Source of the DNA: SIG78 sp045533055
GTDB taxonomy: Bacteria > Verrucomicrobiota > Lentisphaeria > Victivallales > Victivallaceae
Reading direction: 5' to 3'
Length of the DNA: 20,225 bases
NCBI GenBank assembly: GCA_045533055.1
Contig: JAZSHD010000271.1
Location: 1-20,225, forward strand
Part shown: positions 7,697 through 15,249 of the stretch, piece after piece
Numbering within the stretch: position 1 is the stretch's first letter
Layout of the letters: each line of letters opens with the position of its first letter
Notes under the pieces: generated by a model
What the model was told of the DNA's origin: nothing
The model's input: only the letters and a program-made list of their open reading frames with translations
Database searches by the model: none
Program-made: the position numbers and the translations under genes

Positions 7697-9148
7697 TTAT
7701 CTTCTCCCGAAAAGTGTCAAGTTGCTTACTCCACGGTGGAGTTTCGGATTTTCTGCAATTTCAAAACTCAATCTCACATACTGAGCACGCACTTTTTCTC
7801 CGCAGCGGAAATCTATGAGCAAATCCTGATCGTTATTGCTGTGATCCCAGACTGCCACAGGTTTTTTCCCGTTGCCGCTGAAAAACTCCAGCTTGTATTT
7901 TGCCGGTTCCGGCATAATGTTGTTCTGCTGATCTATGCCTTCTTCCGCCCACATTATCTGAAAAGCGTAAATATCGAATTCCTGCTGCAAATTTACTTCC
8001 ACCCACGGAGCTTTGTCTTCGGAATCCGGCATCCACCAGGTGTGCGTGCAGTCGTCAAAGGCAAACGCCGGGTAGCAGCAGCCGTAACTGCTGGAACCTG
8101 TCACTTTTTTGAAGACCGAAACCGGCACCAGCCCCAGATCGCCGCCGCTGACTGATTGGGGTACGGCGGTGATTTTTACATGAGCATCGCCATTGGCATC
8201 GAACTCAACTCTATCCATGCCCACCCGGCGTTCAAACATGTGTATCCGGCGGATCAAAGTGGTGTAAAACTGCCAGACGGTGTTGTCCGGGCCTTTGACC
8301 CAGCCGCCGTGACCGGTGCCGCAAACCCTGCCGTATTTTTCCCGGGCGACCGGAGTATTTTGCTTGGTAAAAGGCCCCAGCGGCGATTTGCCCCGCACCA
8401 CGCCCACAGTGTATGCCCGGAACTGGGTGCCGCAAGCAGAAAATTGCAGATAATACTCGTTGTTGTGTTTGAACATGGATTCGCCTTCGATCCACGCCAT
8501 GTCGGAGTGTTCGTTGAAGTCACCGTAACGCTCAAAAACATTTTCCGGCGAAAAATCCACCACCTTCACCGGTTTGCCGATACCCTGCACCGGGTTGTCG
8601 GAATCAAGCTCAATACCGAAAACCCCTTCGCCGGTTCCGCCGTAATACCAATAGGCGTACAAGCGGTCGTCATCGTCGGTAAAAAGCATGGGGTCGAGCC
8701 ATTCGGGCCCCAGGGGGATATTGTCGCCATCCACCGGAGTACCCAGCGAGCGGTAAGGCCCCAGCGGTGTGGGGGCTGTCAGAATTTCCGCCTTGCCCGC
8801 AAAGGGCCAGCTGCTGGTCAGAAGATATTGGTTTTTGCACTTGGTAATGGTCGGAGCATAGCCCAGTTTTTCGCCGTTGGCATACTCTATCTTGTGATAT
8901 TCCCAATGGGCAAGATCACTTGATACATACGCTTCCCCCACCGAAGGGAACATGTACCATTTTCCGTTGTCGTACAACACTTCCGGGTCTGCCATTTCCC
9001 GGAAATCCCGCATAGGCCCGACAAAATCTCCGGCACGGTCTGGCGAGAGTCCACGGCGGGATGGTGCCAGAAAACCAATAGGGTAATTGGCTAAAACCAA
9101 AGGATTGCACCAGGTATCAGCGGGCAGGGTATCAGGGATCTTTTCCAT
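7697..9148 (-). CDS. Cytoplasmic GH43-like glycoside hydrolase with C-terminal F5/8-type domain
   Basis: 483 residues. The first ~330 form a five-bladed beta-propeller of the GH43 type. The three expected acidic residues are visible: D55 in MADPEVLYDNGKWYMF (base), D152 in WLDPMLFTDDD (pKa modulator) and E221 in WIEGESMFKHNNEYYL (acid), plus a GTGHGG loop (277-282) where GH43 enzymes have a structural histidine. Residues ~355-483 resemble a discoidin/F5/8 type C (CBM32-like) domain. GH43 members act on arabinose-, xylose- or galactose-containing glycans; the substrate here cannot be read from sequence. No signal peptide is seen, so it probably acts on imported oligosaccharides. AAGGAG eight bases before the ATG supports the start. 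It follows the ABC-F gene by 18 bases. Confidence 0.88.
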   Translation of the reverse strand: MEKIPDTLPADTWCNPLVLANYPIGFLAPSRRGLSPDRAGDFVGPMRDFREMADPEVLYDNGKWYMFPSVGEAYVSSDLAHWEYHKIEYANGEKLGYAPTITKCKNQYLLTSSWPFAGKAEILTAPTPLGPYRSLGTPVDGDNIPLGPEWLDPMLFTDDDDRLYAYWYYGGTGEGVFGIELDSDNPVQGIGKPVKVVDFSPENVFERYGDFNEHSDMAWIEGESMFKHNNEYYLQFSACGTQFRAYTVGVVRGKSPLGPFTKQNTPVAREKYGRVCGTGHGGWVKGPDNTVWQFYTTLIRRIHMFERRVGMDRVEFDANGDAHVKITAVPQSVSGGDLGLVPVSVFKKVTGSSSYGCCYPAFAFDDCTHTWWMPDSEDKAPWVEVNLQQEFDIYAFQIMWAEEGIDQQNNIMPEPAKYKLEFFSGNGKKPVAVWDHSNNDQDLLIDFRCGEKVRAQYVRLSFEIAENPKLHRGVSNLTLFGRR

Positions 9149-9166
9149 AAGTTTATCTCCTTGGTA

Positions 9167-11041
9167 TCAGGCTCTTTCTGCCAGTTCCAGCCAGCGTTCG
9201 GCGGCGGCATCGAGCTTTTGTTTCAAATCTTCCAATTCTGTATTGAGTTCGTTGGTCTGACTGCCGTATTTATTGAAAAAGTCTGCATCCTGAAACATCC
9301 CTTCGATCTCGGCGATGCGTTCTTCCAGTTTGGGCATATCTTCTTCCAACTTCTTGAATTCAGTCTGCTCTTTGAAAGTCAGCTTTTTGGGCTTTTCTCT
9401 GGCGGGAACTTCCACGGCTTTGCTTTCCGCCGGTTTGGCGGCTGGCTTCTTTTCTTCGGCAGCCGGGGCAGGGCGTTTCTGCAAATAGTAGTCGTAGTCG
9501 CCGGGCGTGTAAAATACTTTGCCAGAGCCATCCAAACCGATGATGCCGTCGCAAATGCGGTTGAGAAAATAGCGGTCGTGGCTTACCAGCAAGATAGTTC
9601 CATCATATTCCGCCAAAGCCTCTTCCAGCAATCGCAGCGTGGAAAGGTCAAGGTCATTGGTCGGCTCGTCCAGAATCAGAAAATTGCCGCCCCGTTTCAA
9701 AATTTTTGCCAGCATGATGCGGGCTTTTTCGCCGCCTGAAAGGTACTTTATATGAGTATTGATCCGGTCGTCTTCAAAGAGAAATCTTCTTAAATAACTG
9801 CGGACGGTCAAACTTGCACCGCCAAATCTGATCGAGTCACGGCCTTCGGCAACTTCTTCATAGACAGTGTGTTCTTCGTTCAGTGCCATGCGGTTTTGAT
9901 CCACATAGTTGAACTCCACTTGCGGTGCCATTTTTATTGAACCGGAGTCAGGCTCCAACGCTCCGGTTATCACCCGCAACAGTGTGGTTTTGCCGCAGCC
10001 GTTGGCTCCGACGATGCCGATTTTTCTGCCGGGAGTTATTTCCAGCGTAAAGGGTTCAAAAAGAGTTTTGCCGCCCAGCGTTTTGGATATATCTTTTATT
10101 TCAAGGCACATGTTGCCCAGCCGGGGGCCGGGAGGGATCACCAGCTCCACTTCGCCGGTGCGTTCGGGGCCCGATTGGGCGGCGATTTCGTTGTAACGGC
10201 GCAAACGCCCCAAATTCCGCCGCAAGCGGGCTTTGGGGGAACGGCGTACCCACTCGATTTCGGAGCGTAAAAAGTGTTTGCGTTTGGCTTCCAGAGCATC
10301 TTCGTTGGCTTCCCGCTCCGCTTTGTATGCCAGAAAATCGGCGTAGGAACCCTCCACACTGTAAAATTTTCCGTGATCCAGCTCCACAATGCGGTTCGCC
10401 ACCCGGTCAAGGAAAAAGCGGTCATGAGTTACCAGCAAAGTGGTGCCTTTGTAAGCTGCAAGAAAGTCTTCGATCCACCCTACTGTTTCAATATCCAAAT
10501 GGTTGGTGGGTTCATCCAGCAGCAGCAAGTCTGGTTGGGATACGATCGCCCTCGCAAGAGCGACCCGCCGTTTTTCCCCGCCGGAGAGATCGCCAAGTTT
10601 TTTCTCCGGAAAATTGAGCTGCAATTTGCCCATGACTTCGTCCAACAACACTTCCGGGTGCCATGCGTCGTGCAAATTCAAATAATGCTCCAACTCTTCG
10701 TGCCGGGCTTGGGTGGTGGTGCTGCTTTCGTATTCGGCAAGGAGTTGGTAGATAAAATCCTGACCGCTCTTTACAATCTGCCGCACAGTTAAATCCCCGG
10801 GCAGGGTGAATTCCTGATCCAGTGAGGCGATCCGGAGATCACGCATTTTATTTATTTCGGCATCATTCAGCAGCAAATCGCCTTTGATCACGCTTAAAAG
10901 AGTAGATTTGCCGCAGCCGTTACGCCCCACCAAAGCGACCTTTTCGCCTTCGGATATGGAAAACTCTGCATTGTTGAAAATATTCTGGGTGCCGATGGAA
11001 AACTCTAACGCTTTCGCCGACCAGATAACTTGTTCTGCCAT
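9167..11041 (-). CDS. uup: ABC-F family ATPase, Uup-like
   Basis: 624 residues with two ABC ATPase cassettes and no membrane segments, the ABC-F layout. Cassette 1: Walker A GRNGCGKST (39-47), signature LSGGEKRR (152-159), Walker B LLLLDEPTNHLD (172-183). Cassette 2: GANGCGKTT (345-353), LSGGEKAR (434-441), LILDEPTNDLD (455-465). Between them lies a basic linker (~240-290, RRSPKARLRRNLGRLRR). An Ala/Pro/Lys spacer (~522-552) leads to a C-terminal coiled coil (~553-624), the Uup-type DNA/ribosome-binding tail. ABC-F proteins act on the ribosome; Uup is also linked to tolerance of DNA transposition/branched DNA. The length matches E. coli Uup (635). It is the first gene of the leftward run and has its own promoter candidate. 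Confidence 0.93.
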   Translation of the reverse strand: MAEQVIWSAKALEFSIGTQNIFNNAEFSISEGEKVALVGRNGCGKSTLLSVIKGDLLLNDAEINKMRDLRIASLDQEFTLPGDLTVRQIVKSGQDFIYQLLAEYESSTTTQARHEELEHYLNLHDAWHPEVLLDEVMGKLQLNFPEKKLGDLSGGEKRRVALARAIVSQPDLLLLDEPTNHLDIETVGWIEDFLAAYKGTTLLVTHDRFFLDRVANRIVELDHGKFYSVEGSYADFLAYKAEREANEDALEAKRKHFLRSEIEWVRRSPKARLRRNLGRLRRYNEIAAQSGPERTGEVELVIPPGPRLGNMCLEIKDISKTLGGKTLFEPFTLEITPGRKIGIVGANGCGKTTLLRVITGALEPDSGSIKMAPQVEFNYVDQNRMALNEEHTVYEEVAEGRDSIRFGGASLTVRSYLRRFLFEDDRINTHIKYLSGGEKARIMLAKILKRGGNFLILDEPTNDLDLSTLRLLEEALAEYDGTILLVSHDRYFLNRICDGIIGLDGSGKVFYTPGDYDYYLQKRPAPAAEEKKPAAKPAESKAVEVPAREKPKKLTFKEQTEFKKLEEDMPKLEERIAEIEGMFQDADFFNKYGSQTNELNTELEDLKQKLDAAAERWLELAERA

Positions 11042-11084
11042 AGTGTATATGTTCCAATAATAAGTTTACTTTTGTCATAAAGTT

Positions 11085-11113
11085 AATATATCATTAAACT
11101 GTACCTTTTGCAA
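11085..11113 (-). promoter_or_regulatory. Candidate sigma-70 promoter of the ABC-F gene run
   Basis: On the minus strand, TTGCAA (11108-11113), a 17-base spacer and TATATT (11085-11090), 4/6 and 5/6 matches to consensus. This would start transcription near 11078, about 37 bases before the uup ATG. It is the best-spaced match in this region, but no transcript data are available. Confidence 0.5.
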
Positions 11114-11303
11114 ATCACCCGGTTCCGGGAAGTTTGAGATTTGAGTTGAAACAGAAAAAAATAAAAAAATTCGTTGTGTCTAACTTGCATTTTTTTTAAT
11201 CGGTTGTAAATTATTATTGGCGAAAATTTCTTGGATGGTGCTGAAATTATATTTTTTTGCCGGAATAGTTAGTTTTATCTAATTATTAAGAAAGATTGAT
11301 TTC

Positions 11304-11359
11304 GCCGGTTCTGAAACATTTTTTACTTGCTCGGAAAAGTGTTCAGTCCGGCTTTTTTT
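11304..11359 (+). terminator. Terminator-like hairpin upstream of the feoAB promoter
   Basis: GCCGG (11304-11308) pairs with CCGGC (11348-11352), CTGAA (11311-11315) with TTCAG (11342-11346), and CATTTTT with AAAAGTG above that, with small bulges and an 11-base loop. Seven T residues follow (11353-11359), the shape of a factor-independent terminator on the plus strand. No plus-strand gene lies upstream: uup is divergent. It may end an unannotated transcript starting in 11114-11300, or be part of a longer feo leader that attenuates transcription. Confidence 0.55.
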
Positions 11360-11387
11360 GATATTGATTTTCAGATATTTATATATT
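11358..11387 (+). promoter_or_regulatory. Candidate sigma-70 promoter of feoAB
   Basis: TTGATA (11358-11363, 5/6), an 18-base spacer and TATATT (11382-11387, 5/6). Transcription would start near 11394, about 20 bases before the feoA ATG, leaving room only for the GGAG ribosome site at 11401-11404. It begins at the end of the T tract of the upstream hairpin. Confidence 0.55.
11360..11378 (+). promoter_or_regulatory. Fur-box-like site in the feoAB promoter
   Basis: GATATTGATTTTCAGATAT matches the E. coli Fur consensus GATAATGATAATCATTATC at 12 of 19 positions, mostly in the left two-thirds. It sits in the spacer between the -35 and -10 elements, where bound Fur would block polymerase, and feo genes are commonly Fur-controlled. 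In such AT-rich DNA the match could be chance. Confidence 0.35.
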
Positions 11388-11413
11388 ATGTAACAATAAT
11401 GGAGTAAAGTTTT

Positions 11414-11665
11414 ATGAAAGACGGAGTTTCGGGTATGCTGCTTGCCCTTGCTGAATTGCCGGTGGGGATGAGTGCAGAAGTTGTTGCTCTGGGCGAGGAG
11501 CTGCGGGGCCGCAAAAAATTTGCCGATGTGGGCGTGGTTCCGGGTATGAAACTGGTTATGCAGTCCCATGCACCTTTTGGCGGATTGCTGCGGGTAAAGG
11601 TGCTGGGCAGTACCATAGCACTGCACCGCAGCGAAGGAAAAAATATTCAGGTGAGGGCATATTGA
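11414..11665 (+). CDS. feoA: FeoA, ferrous iron transport accessory protein
   Basis: An 83-residue soluble SH3-like protein. It shows the FeoA pattern: LPVGMSAEVVAL near the start, a KKFADVGVVPGMKLVM segment (family: L.elGl.pG..v), GGLLRVKVLGSTIALHRSEGKNIQV at the end. FeoA works in the cytoplasm with the FeoB transporter; its exact action is not settled. GGAG nine bases before the ATG supports the start. It is separated from feoB by four bases, the usual feoAB arrangement. Confidence 0.93.
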   Translation: MKDGVSGMLLALAELPVGMSAEVVALGEELRGRKKFADVGVVPGMKLVMQSHAPFGGLLRVKVLGSTIALHRSEGKNIQVRAY

Positions 11666-11669
11666 TCAA

Positions 11670-13823
11670 ATGGATACGAAAAAGCATTTCAGAATAGCCC
11701 TGGCCGGCAACCCCAACTGCGGCAAAACCTGTATATTCAACGCTCTGACCGGTGCCCGGCAGCATGTGGGGAATTATCCCGGAGTGACGGTGGAAAGTAA
11801 AAGCGGCGAATTCAAACTTGGCGATATATCCATAGAATTGGTGGACTTGCCGGGAGTGTATTCGCTCTCTTCCTCTTCGCCGGAAGAAGATGTGGTGTTC
11901 AAAGAGATCACCAACCCGGGGATCGACCTTATATTGAATGTGGTGGATTCTACTATCCCCCGCCGCAGTCTTTATCTGACCACCCAGCTTGCTGAACTGC
12001 ATATACCTATGCTGCTGGTATTTAATATGGCTGACGATGCGGAAAAAAAGGGTATGCGTTACAATATACCCAAGCTGGAAAAATATTTCGGTTCGCCCAT
12101 TGTGCAGACCGTAGGCTGCCGCAGCAATGGGGTAAAACCGTTATTGACCAAACTTGCCGAAACGCTGGAAAAGCTGGAAGATCACGGCGTACCCATGCTC
12201 ACTTACGGTAAAGATATTGACGATGCCATTAATGCTGTATCCGATGAAATCGAAGAACTGAATGTAGAAAAATATGCCCACATTCCTGCCCGATTCTTTG
12301 CCATAAAACTTCTGGAACACGATACAGCGGCAATGAGTTTGCCGGAATTCAAAAGTGTTCATGCCAAGGTGGATGAAGAAATCGCTCACTTGCGTAAAAA
12401 ACACGCTATTGAAGCGGAAACCTTTATGGCGGACTGCCGTTACGCCATGCTTGCCGGAGCCTGTTCCGGGTCAATAACCATGACCAATGAACGGCGGCGG
12501 GAAATATCTGACAAAATCGACTCGGTAATGACCAATAAATATTTGGGTTTGCCGATATTTCTCTTGATAATGTATTTGACTTTTTACTTCACATTCAACT
12601 GTGCTGATCCTTTGATGGGCTGGATAGAAGAATTTTTCGGCTGGGTCGGCGATAGTGTCAAGAATGTGTGGAGCGAAGATAAACTGCCATATCTGCGGGA
12701 TTTTGTGACCGATGGTCTGATCGGCGGCGTGGGCGGTGTGCTGGTATTTCTGCCCAACATATTGTTTTTGTTCTTTGCCATTGCCATACTTGAAGACTCC
12801 GGCTACATGTCCCGGGCGGCTTTTGTTATGGATGGCATTATGCGTAAGTTCGGCTTGCAGGGCAAATCTTTTGTGCCGCTGGTGCTGGGCTTCGGTTGTA
12901 CCGTTCCGGCGATCATGGCTACCCGCACTATTGAGTCGGAGCGTGACCGCACGGTAACGATCATGGTGCTGCCGCTGATGAGCTGCGGAGCACGGCTGCC
13001 CATTTACGCCTTGATAATCCATGCATTTTTTGTCGACAAATATCAGGCATTTGTTATGTGGCTGGTCTACATTATCGGGGTGGTGATAGCTTTGATCGCT
13101 GCCAGACTTATGCGGTCAACTTTATTCAAAGGCGATGGTGAAGTATATCTTATGGAACTGCCGCCTTACCGGATGCCCATGCTCAAGAGTCTGCTGCTGC
13201 ACATGTGGGATCGGGGCAAGATGTATGTGCATAAAGCCGGTACCATTATTCTGGCTTCCACGGTGATCCTTTACATTTGCAACACCCTGCCGCAGAAGAA
13301 AGTTTTCAGTCAGGATTACGATGCAAAAATCGCTGCTGCGGAAAAAATCGCCAATGAGGAAGATAAGAAAGCAGCGGTAGAAAAAATCGAATTTGCCAGA
13401 CAGGCGGAACTTATGGAGTACACCATTTCCGGCAAAGTCGGCAAAGCTCTGGAACCCTTCTTCAAACCCATGGGTTTTGACTGGAAACTTACCACTGCTT
13501 CCATCGGGGCACTGGCGGCAAAAGAGGTCTTTGTTGCCCAGCTTGGGGTGCTTTACAGCGAAGGCGAAACCGATGAAGAATCTGAATCGCTGCGAAATCA
13601 TCTGATCCGCAATTACACCCAGCTGCAGGCGTTTTGCATAATGCTCTTCTGCCTGTTGAGCATACCCTGTCTGGCAACGCTGGCAATTATCAGGCGGGAA
13701 CTTAATTCGTGGAAGATGGCGATAGTTGAAGCGGTGGGCTTGTTTGCTCTGGCATACATTCTTACTGTTATAGTCTATCAGGCGGGTTTGATACTGAATA
13801 TTGGAACCAGATTCATCTCCTGA
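11670..13823 (+). CDS. feoB: FeoB, ferrous iron transporter with N-terminal G domain
   Basis: 717 residues. The N-terminal GTPase-like domain has G1 GNPNCGKT (13-20), GNYPGVTVE (G2 region), G3 DLPG (59-62) and G4 NMAD (119-122). After a helical spacer (~165-285), the membrane part begins (YLGLPIFLLIMYLTFYF) with the conserved gate segments GFGCTVPAIMATRTIE and LPLMSCGARLPIYALI, and later ALAAKEVFVAQLG. Family members usually read GFGCNVPAIMATR; here Asn is Thr. A charged loop of about 60 residues (KIAAAEKIANEEDKKAA region) separates two membrane segments. It imports Fe(II) across the inner membrane. It is coupled to feoA by a 4-base gap and followed by a terminator. Confidence 0.96.
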   Translation: MDTKKHFRIALAGNPNCGKTCIFNALTGARQHVGNYPGVTVESKSGEFKLGDISIELVDLPGVYSLSSSSPEEDVVFKEITNPGIDLILNVVDSTIPRRSLYLTTQLAELHIPMLLVFNMADDAEKKGMRYNIPKLEKYFGSPIVQTVGCRSNGVKPLLTKLAETLEKLEDHGVPMLTYGKDIDDAINAVSDEIEELNVEKYAHIPARFFAIKLLEHDTAAMSLPEFKSVHAKVDEEIAHLRKKHAIEAETFMADCRYAMLAGACSGSITMTNERRREISDKIDSVMTNKYLGLPIFLLIMYLTFYFTFNCADPLMGWIEEFFGWVGDSVKNVWSEDKLPYLRDFVTDGLIGGVGGVLVFLPNILFLFFAIAILEDSGYMSRAAFVMDGIMRKFGLQGKSFVPLVLGFGCTVPAIMATRTIESERDRTVTIMVLPLMSCGARLPIYALIIHAFFVDKYQAFVMWLVYIIGVVIALIAARLMRSTLFKGDGEVYLMELPPYRMPMLKSLLLHMWDRGKMYVHKAGTIILASTVILYICNTLPQKKVFSQDYDAKIAAAEKIANEEDKKAAVEKIEFARQAELMEYTISGKVGKALEPFFKPMGFDWKLTTASIGALAAKEVFVAQLGVLYSEGETDEESESLRNHLIRNYTQLQAFCIMLFCLLSIPCLATLAIIRRELNSWKMAIVEAVGLFALAYILTVIVYQAGLILNIGTRFIS

Positions 13824-13845
13824 TAACTTTTGTACTTGCCTTTGA

Positions 13846-13877
13846 AGCATCGGAAAATCTTTTCCGGTGCTTTTTTT
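13846..13877 (+). terminator. Factor-independent terminator after feoB
   Basis: AGCATCGGAAAA (13846-13857) pairs with TTTTCCGGTGCT (13860-13871), with one G-U pair and a very tight loop (so the top pair or two probably stay open), and runs into seven Ts at 13871-13877. It lies 23 bases after the feoB stop. Confidence 0.85.
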
Positions 13878-13879
13878 GT

Positions 13880-13918
13880 GTAAAAGTATGTTAAAAGATT
13901 TGACCTTGAGTAAAAGTA
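13880..13918 (+). repeat. Direct repeat GTAAAAGTA, 30-base period, at the rhaA promoter
   Basis: GTAAAAGTA occurs at 13880-13888 and 13910-13918, start to start exactly 30 bases (about three helix turns), with a looser GTTAAAAGA at 13890-13898 between them. The copies flank the -35 hexamer at 13900-13905. Spaced direct repeats are typical of AraC-family activator sites, the class that controls rhamnose genes in E. coli. The region is AT-rich, so this is tentative. Confidence 0.35.
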
Positions 13919-13928
13919 AAGCTACATT
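13900..13928 (+). promoter_or_regulatory. Candidate promoter of the rhamnose operon
   Basis: TTGACC (13900-13905, 5/6), 17-base spacer, TACATT (13923-13928, 4/6), giving a start near 13935 and a leader of about 50 bases to the rhaA ATG. Another -10-like hexamer, TATACT at 13935-13940, lacks a well-placed -35 but could be used by an activator. Confidence 0.45.
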
Positions 13929-13983
13929 ATCACATATACTATAAATAGTGCATAAAATCAACAGTAAAATTTGGGAGAAAAAT

Positions 13984-15225
13984 ATGTCTTTGTTCAGTGA
14001 AGCAGAAAAAATCTACCGGGCTTTGGGAGTGGATGTGGATGCCGCTTTCCGCCGGGTTGCTGAAATACCTGTATCCATCCATTGCTGGCAGGGCGATGAT
14101 GTGCGTGGTTTTGAAAATGCCGGTTCTCTGGATGGCGGTATTGCTGTTACCGGCAACTACCCCGGCAGTGCCCGTACTCCGGAAGAGCTCCGCAGTGATA
14201 TAGATAAAGTCATGAGTCTTGTACCCGGAACCAAACGGCTCAATGTTCACGCAATCTATGCTGAATTTGATAAAACCGGCAAGGTCGAACGCAACGAGTT
14301 GACCGTTGAAAACTTTGCCAACTGGCTGGAATGGAGCAAGGCAAACAATGTGGCTTTGGACTTTAATCCCACCTTTTTCGGGCACCCGAAGGCTTCTGAC
14401 GGCTTTACTTTGAGCAATGCCGATGATGCTGTCCGCAAATATTGGATCGAACACGGTATAGCCTGCCGCAAGATCGCCGCCGAATTCGGTAAGGCTCAAG
14501 GCAGTGCATGTATCACCAACTTCTGGACTCCCGACGGCTTTAAGGATACACCCTTTGACCGGGAAGCACCCCGGGCAAGACTTAAAGAGTCGCTGGATGA
14601 GATTTTTGCAGTTGAGGTAGATGAAAAATTCAACCGCGATGCTGTGGAATGTAAACTTTTCGGTATCGGAGCAGAATCCTGCACTGTGGGCAGTCACGAG
14701 TTTTACATGGGCTATTGCATGAAAAACAATAAACTGGTCTGTCTGGATGCGGGGCACTTCCACCCCACGGAAGTTATTTCCGATAAAATTTCCAGCGTGC
14801 TTTTGTTCTCTGACGAACTTTTGCTGCATGTAAGCCGGGGCGTCCGCTGGGACAGTGACCATGTGGTGACTTTGAATGATGAACTTTACGCTATTGCCCA
14901 GGAAATAATCCGCCATAATTACGATAAGCGTGTTCACATCGGTTTGGATTACTTCGACGCTTCCATCAATCGTATCGGAGCATGGGCGATCGGGGCAAGA
15001 GCTATGCAGAAAGCTCTGCTCGCCGCCGCTTTGGAGCCGGTGGAACTGTTGCGTGAGGCCGAAGAAAAGGGCGATAACACCAGCCGTCTGGCATTGATGG
15101 AAGATTTCAAGAGTCTGCCTTTCGGAGCTGTGTGGGATGCCTATTGCGAATACTGCAAAGTGCCCGGGTTCGGTTGGCTTAATCAAGTCAAAGAATACGA
15201 AAAGACTGTTTTGAATAAACGCTGA
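13984..15225 (+). CDS. rhaA: L-rhamnose isomerase
   Basis: Converts L-rhamnose to L-rhamnulose with divalent metal. 413 residues from ATG 13984 (E. coli RhaA 419), chosen because GGGAGAA at 13973-13979 precedes it closely; the in-frame ATG at 13948 would add 12 residues without a visible ribosome site. Motifs seen: VSIHCWQGDDVRGFE (30-44), TGNYPG, RLNVHAIYAE (85-94), DFNPTFFGHPK (126-136), SACITNFWTPDG (174-184), GSHEFYMGY, LDAGHFHPTE (254-263) and RGVRWDSDHVV (285-295). The last two carry the His and Asp residues that bind the metals. It is the first gene of the rha run, 24 bases before rhaEW. Confidence 0.97.
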   Translation: MSLFSEAEKIYRALGVDVDAAFRRVAEIPVSIHCWQGDDVRGFENAGSLDGGIAVTGNYPGSARTPEELRSDIDKVMSLVPGTKRLNVHAIYAEFDKTGKVERNELTVENFANWLEWSKANNVALDFNPTFFGHPKASDGFTLSNADDAVRKYWIEHGIACRKIAAEFGKAQGSACITNFWTPDGFKDTPFDREAPRARLKESLDEIFAVEVDEKFNRDAVECKLFGIGAESCTVGSHEFYMGYCMKNNKLVCLDAGHFHPTEVISDKISSVLLFSDELLLHVSRGVRWDSDHVVTLNDELYAIAQEIIRHNYDKRVHIGLDYFDASINRIGAWAIGARAMQKALLAAALEPVELLREAEEKGDNTSRLALMEDFKSLPFGAVWDAYCEYCKVPGFGWLNQVKEYEKTVLNKR

Positions 15226-15249
15226 AAATCAATAACAAAGGATTTTATT

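Larger units (their letters stand above)
11042..11413. other. AT-rich divergent intergenic region between uup and feoA
   Basis: 372 bases with no convincing gene. It is strongly AT-rich with several A or T runs (around 11154-11170 and 11190-11198). It holds a minus-strand promoter for uup (11085-11113), a plus-strand hairpin with T tract (11304-11359), and a plus-strand promoter with Fur-like site for feoAB (11358-11387). Between 11114 and 11303 I see no confident promoter or reading frame; a small RNA ending at the hairpin is possible but unproven. Confidence 0.75.

Noticed and set aside
8156..8923. 255-codon plus-strand frame opposite the GH43-like gene
   Set aside because: Antisense shadow; the GH43 frame carries the catalytic motifs.
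11279..11626. 115-codon minus-strand frame over the feo promoter and feoA
   Set aside because: It crosses the feoA coding region and an AT-rich control region, and has a low-complexity basic end; no support as a gene.
13939..15186. 415-codon open frame on the minus strand opposite rhaA
   Set aside because: It lies wholly over rhaA, a clear conserved gene; its translation shows no family motif. Long antisense frames are expected from this genome's codon use.
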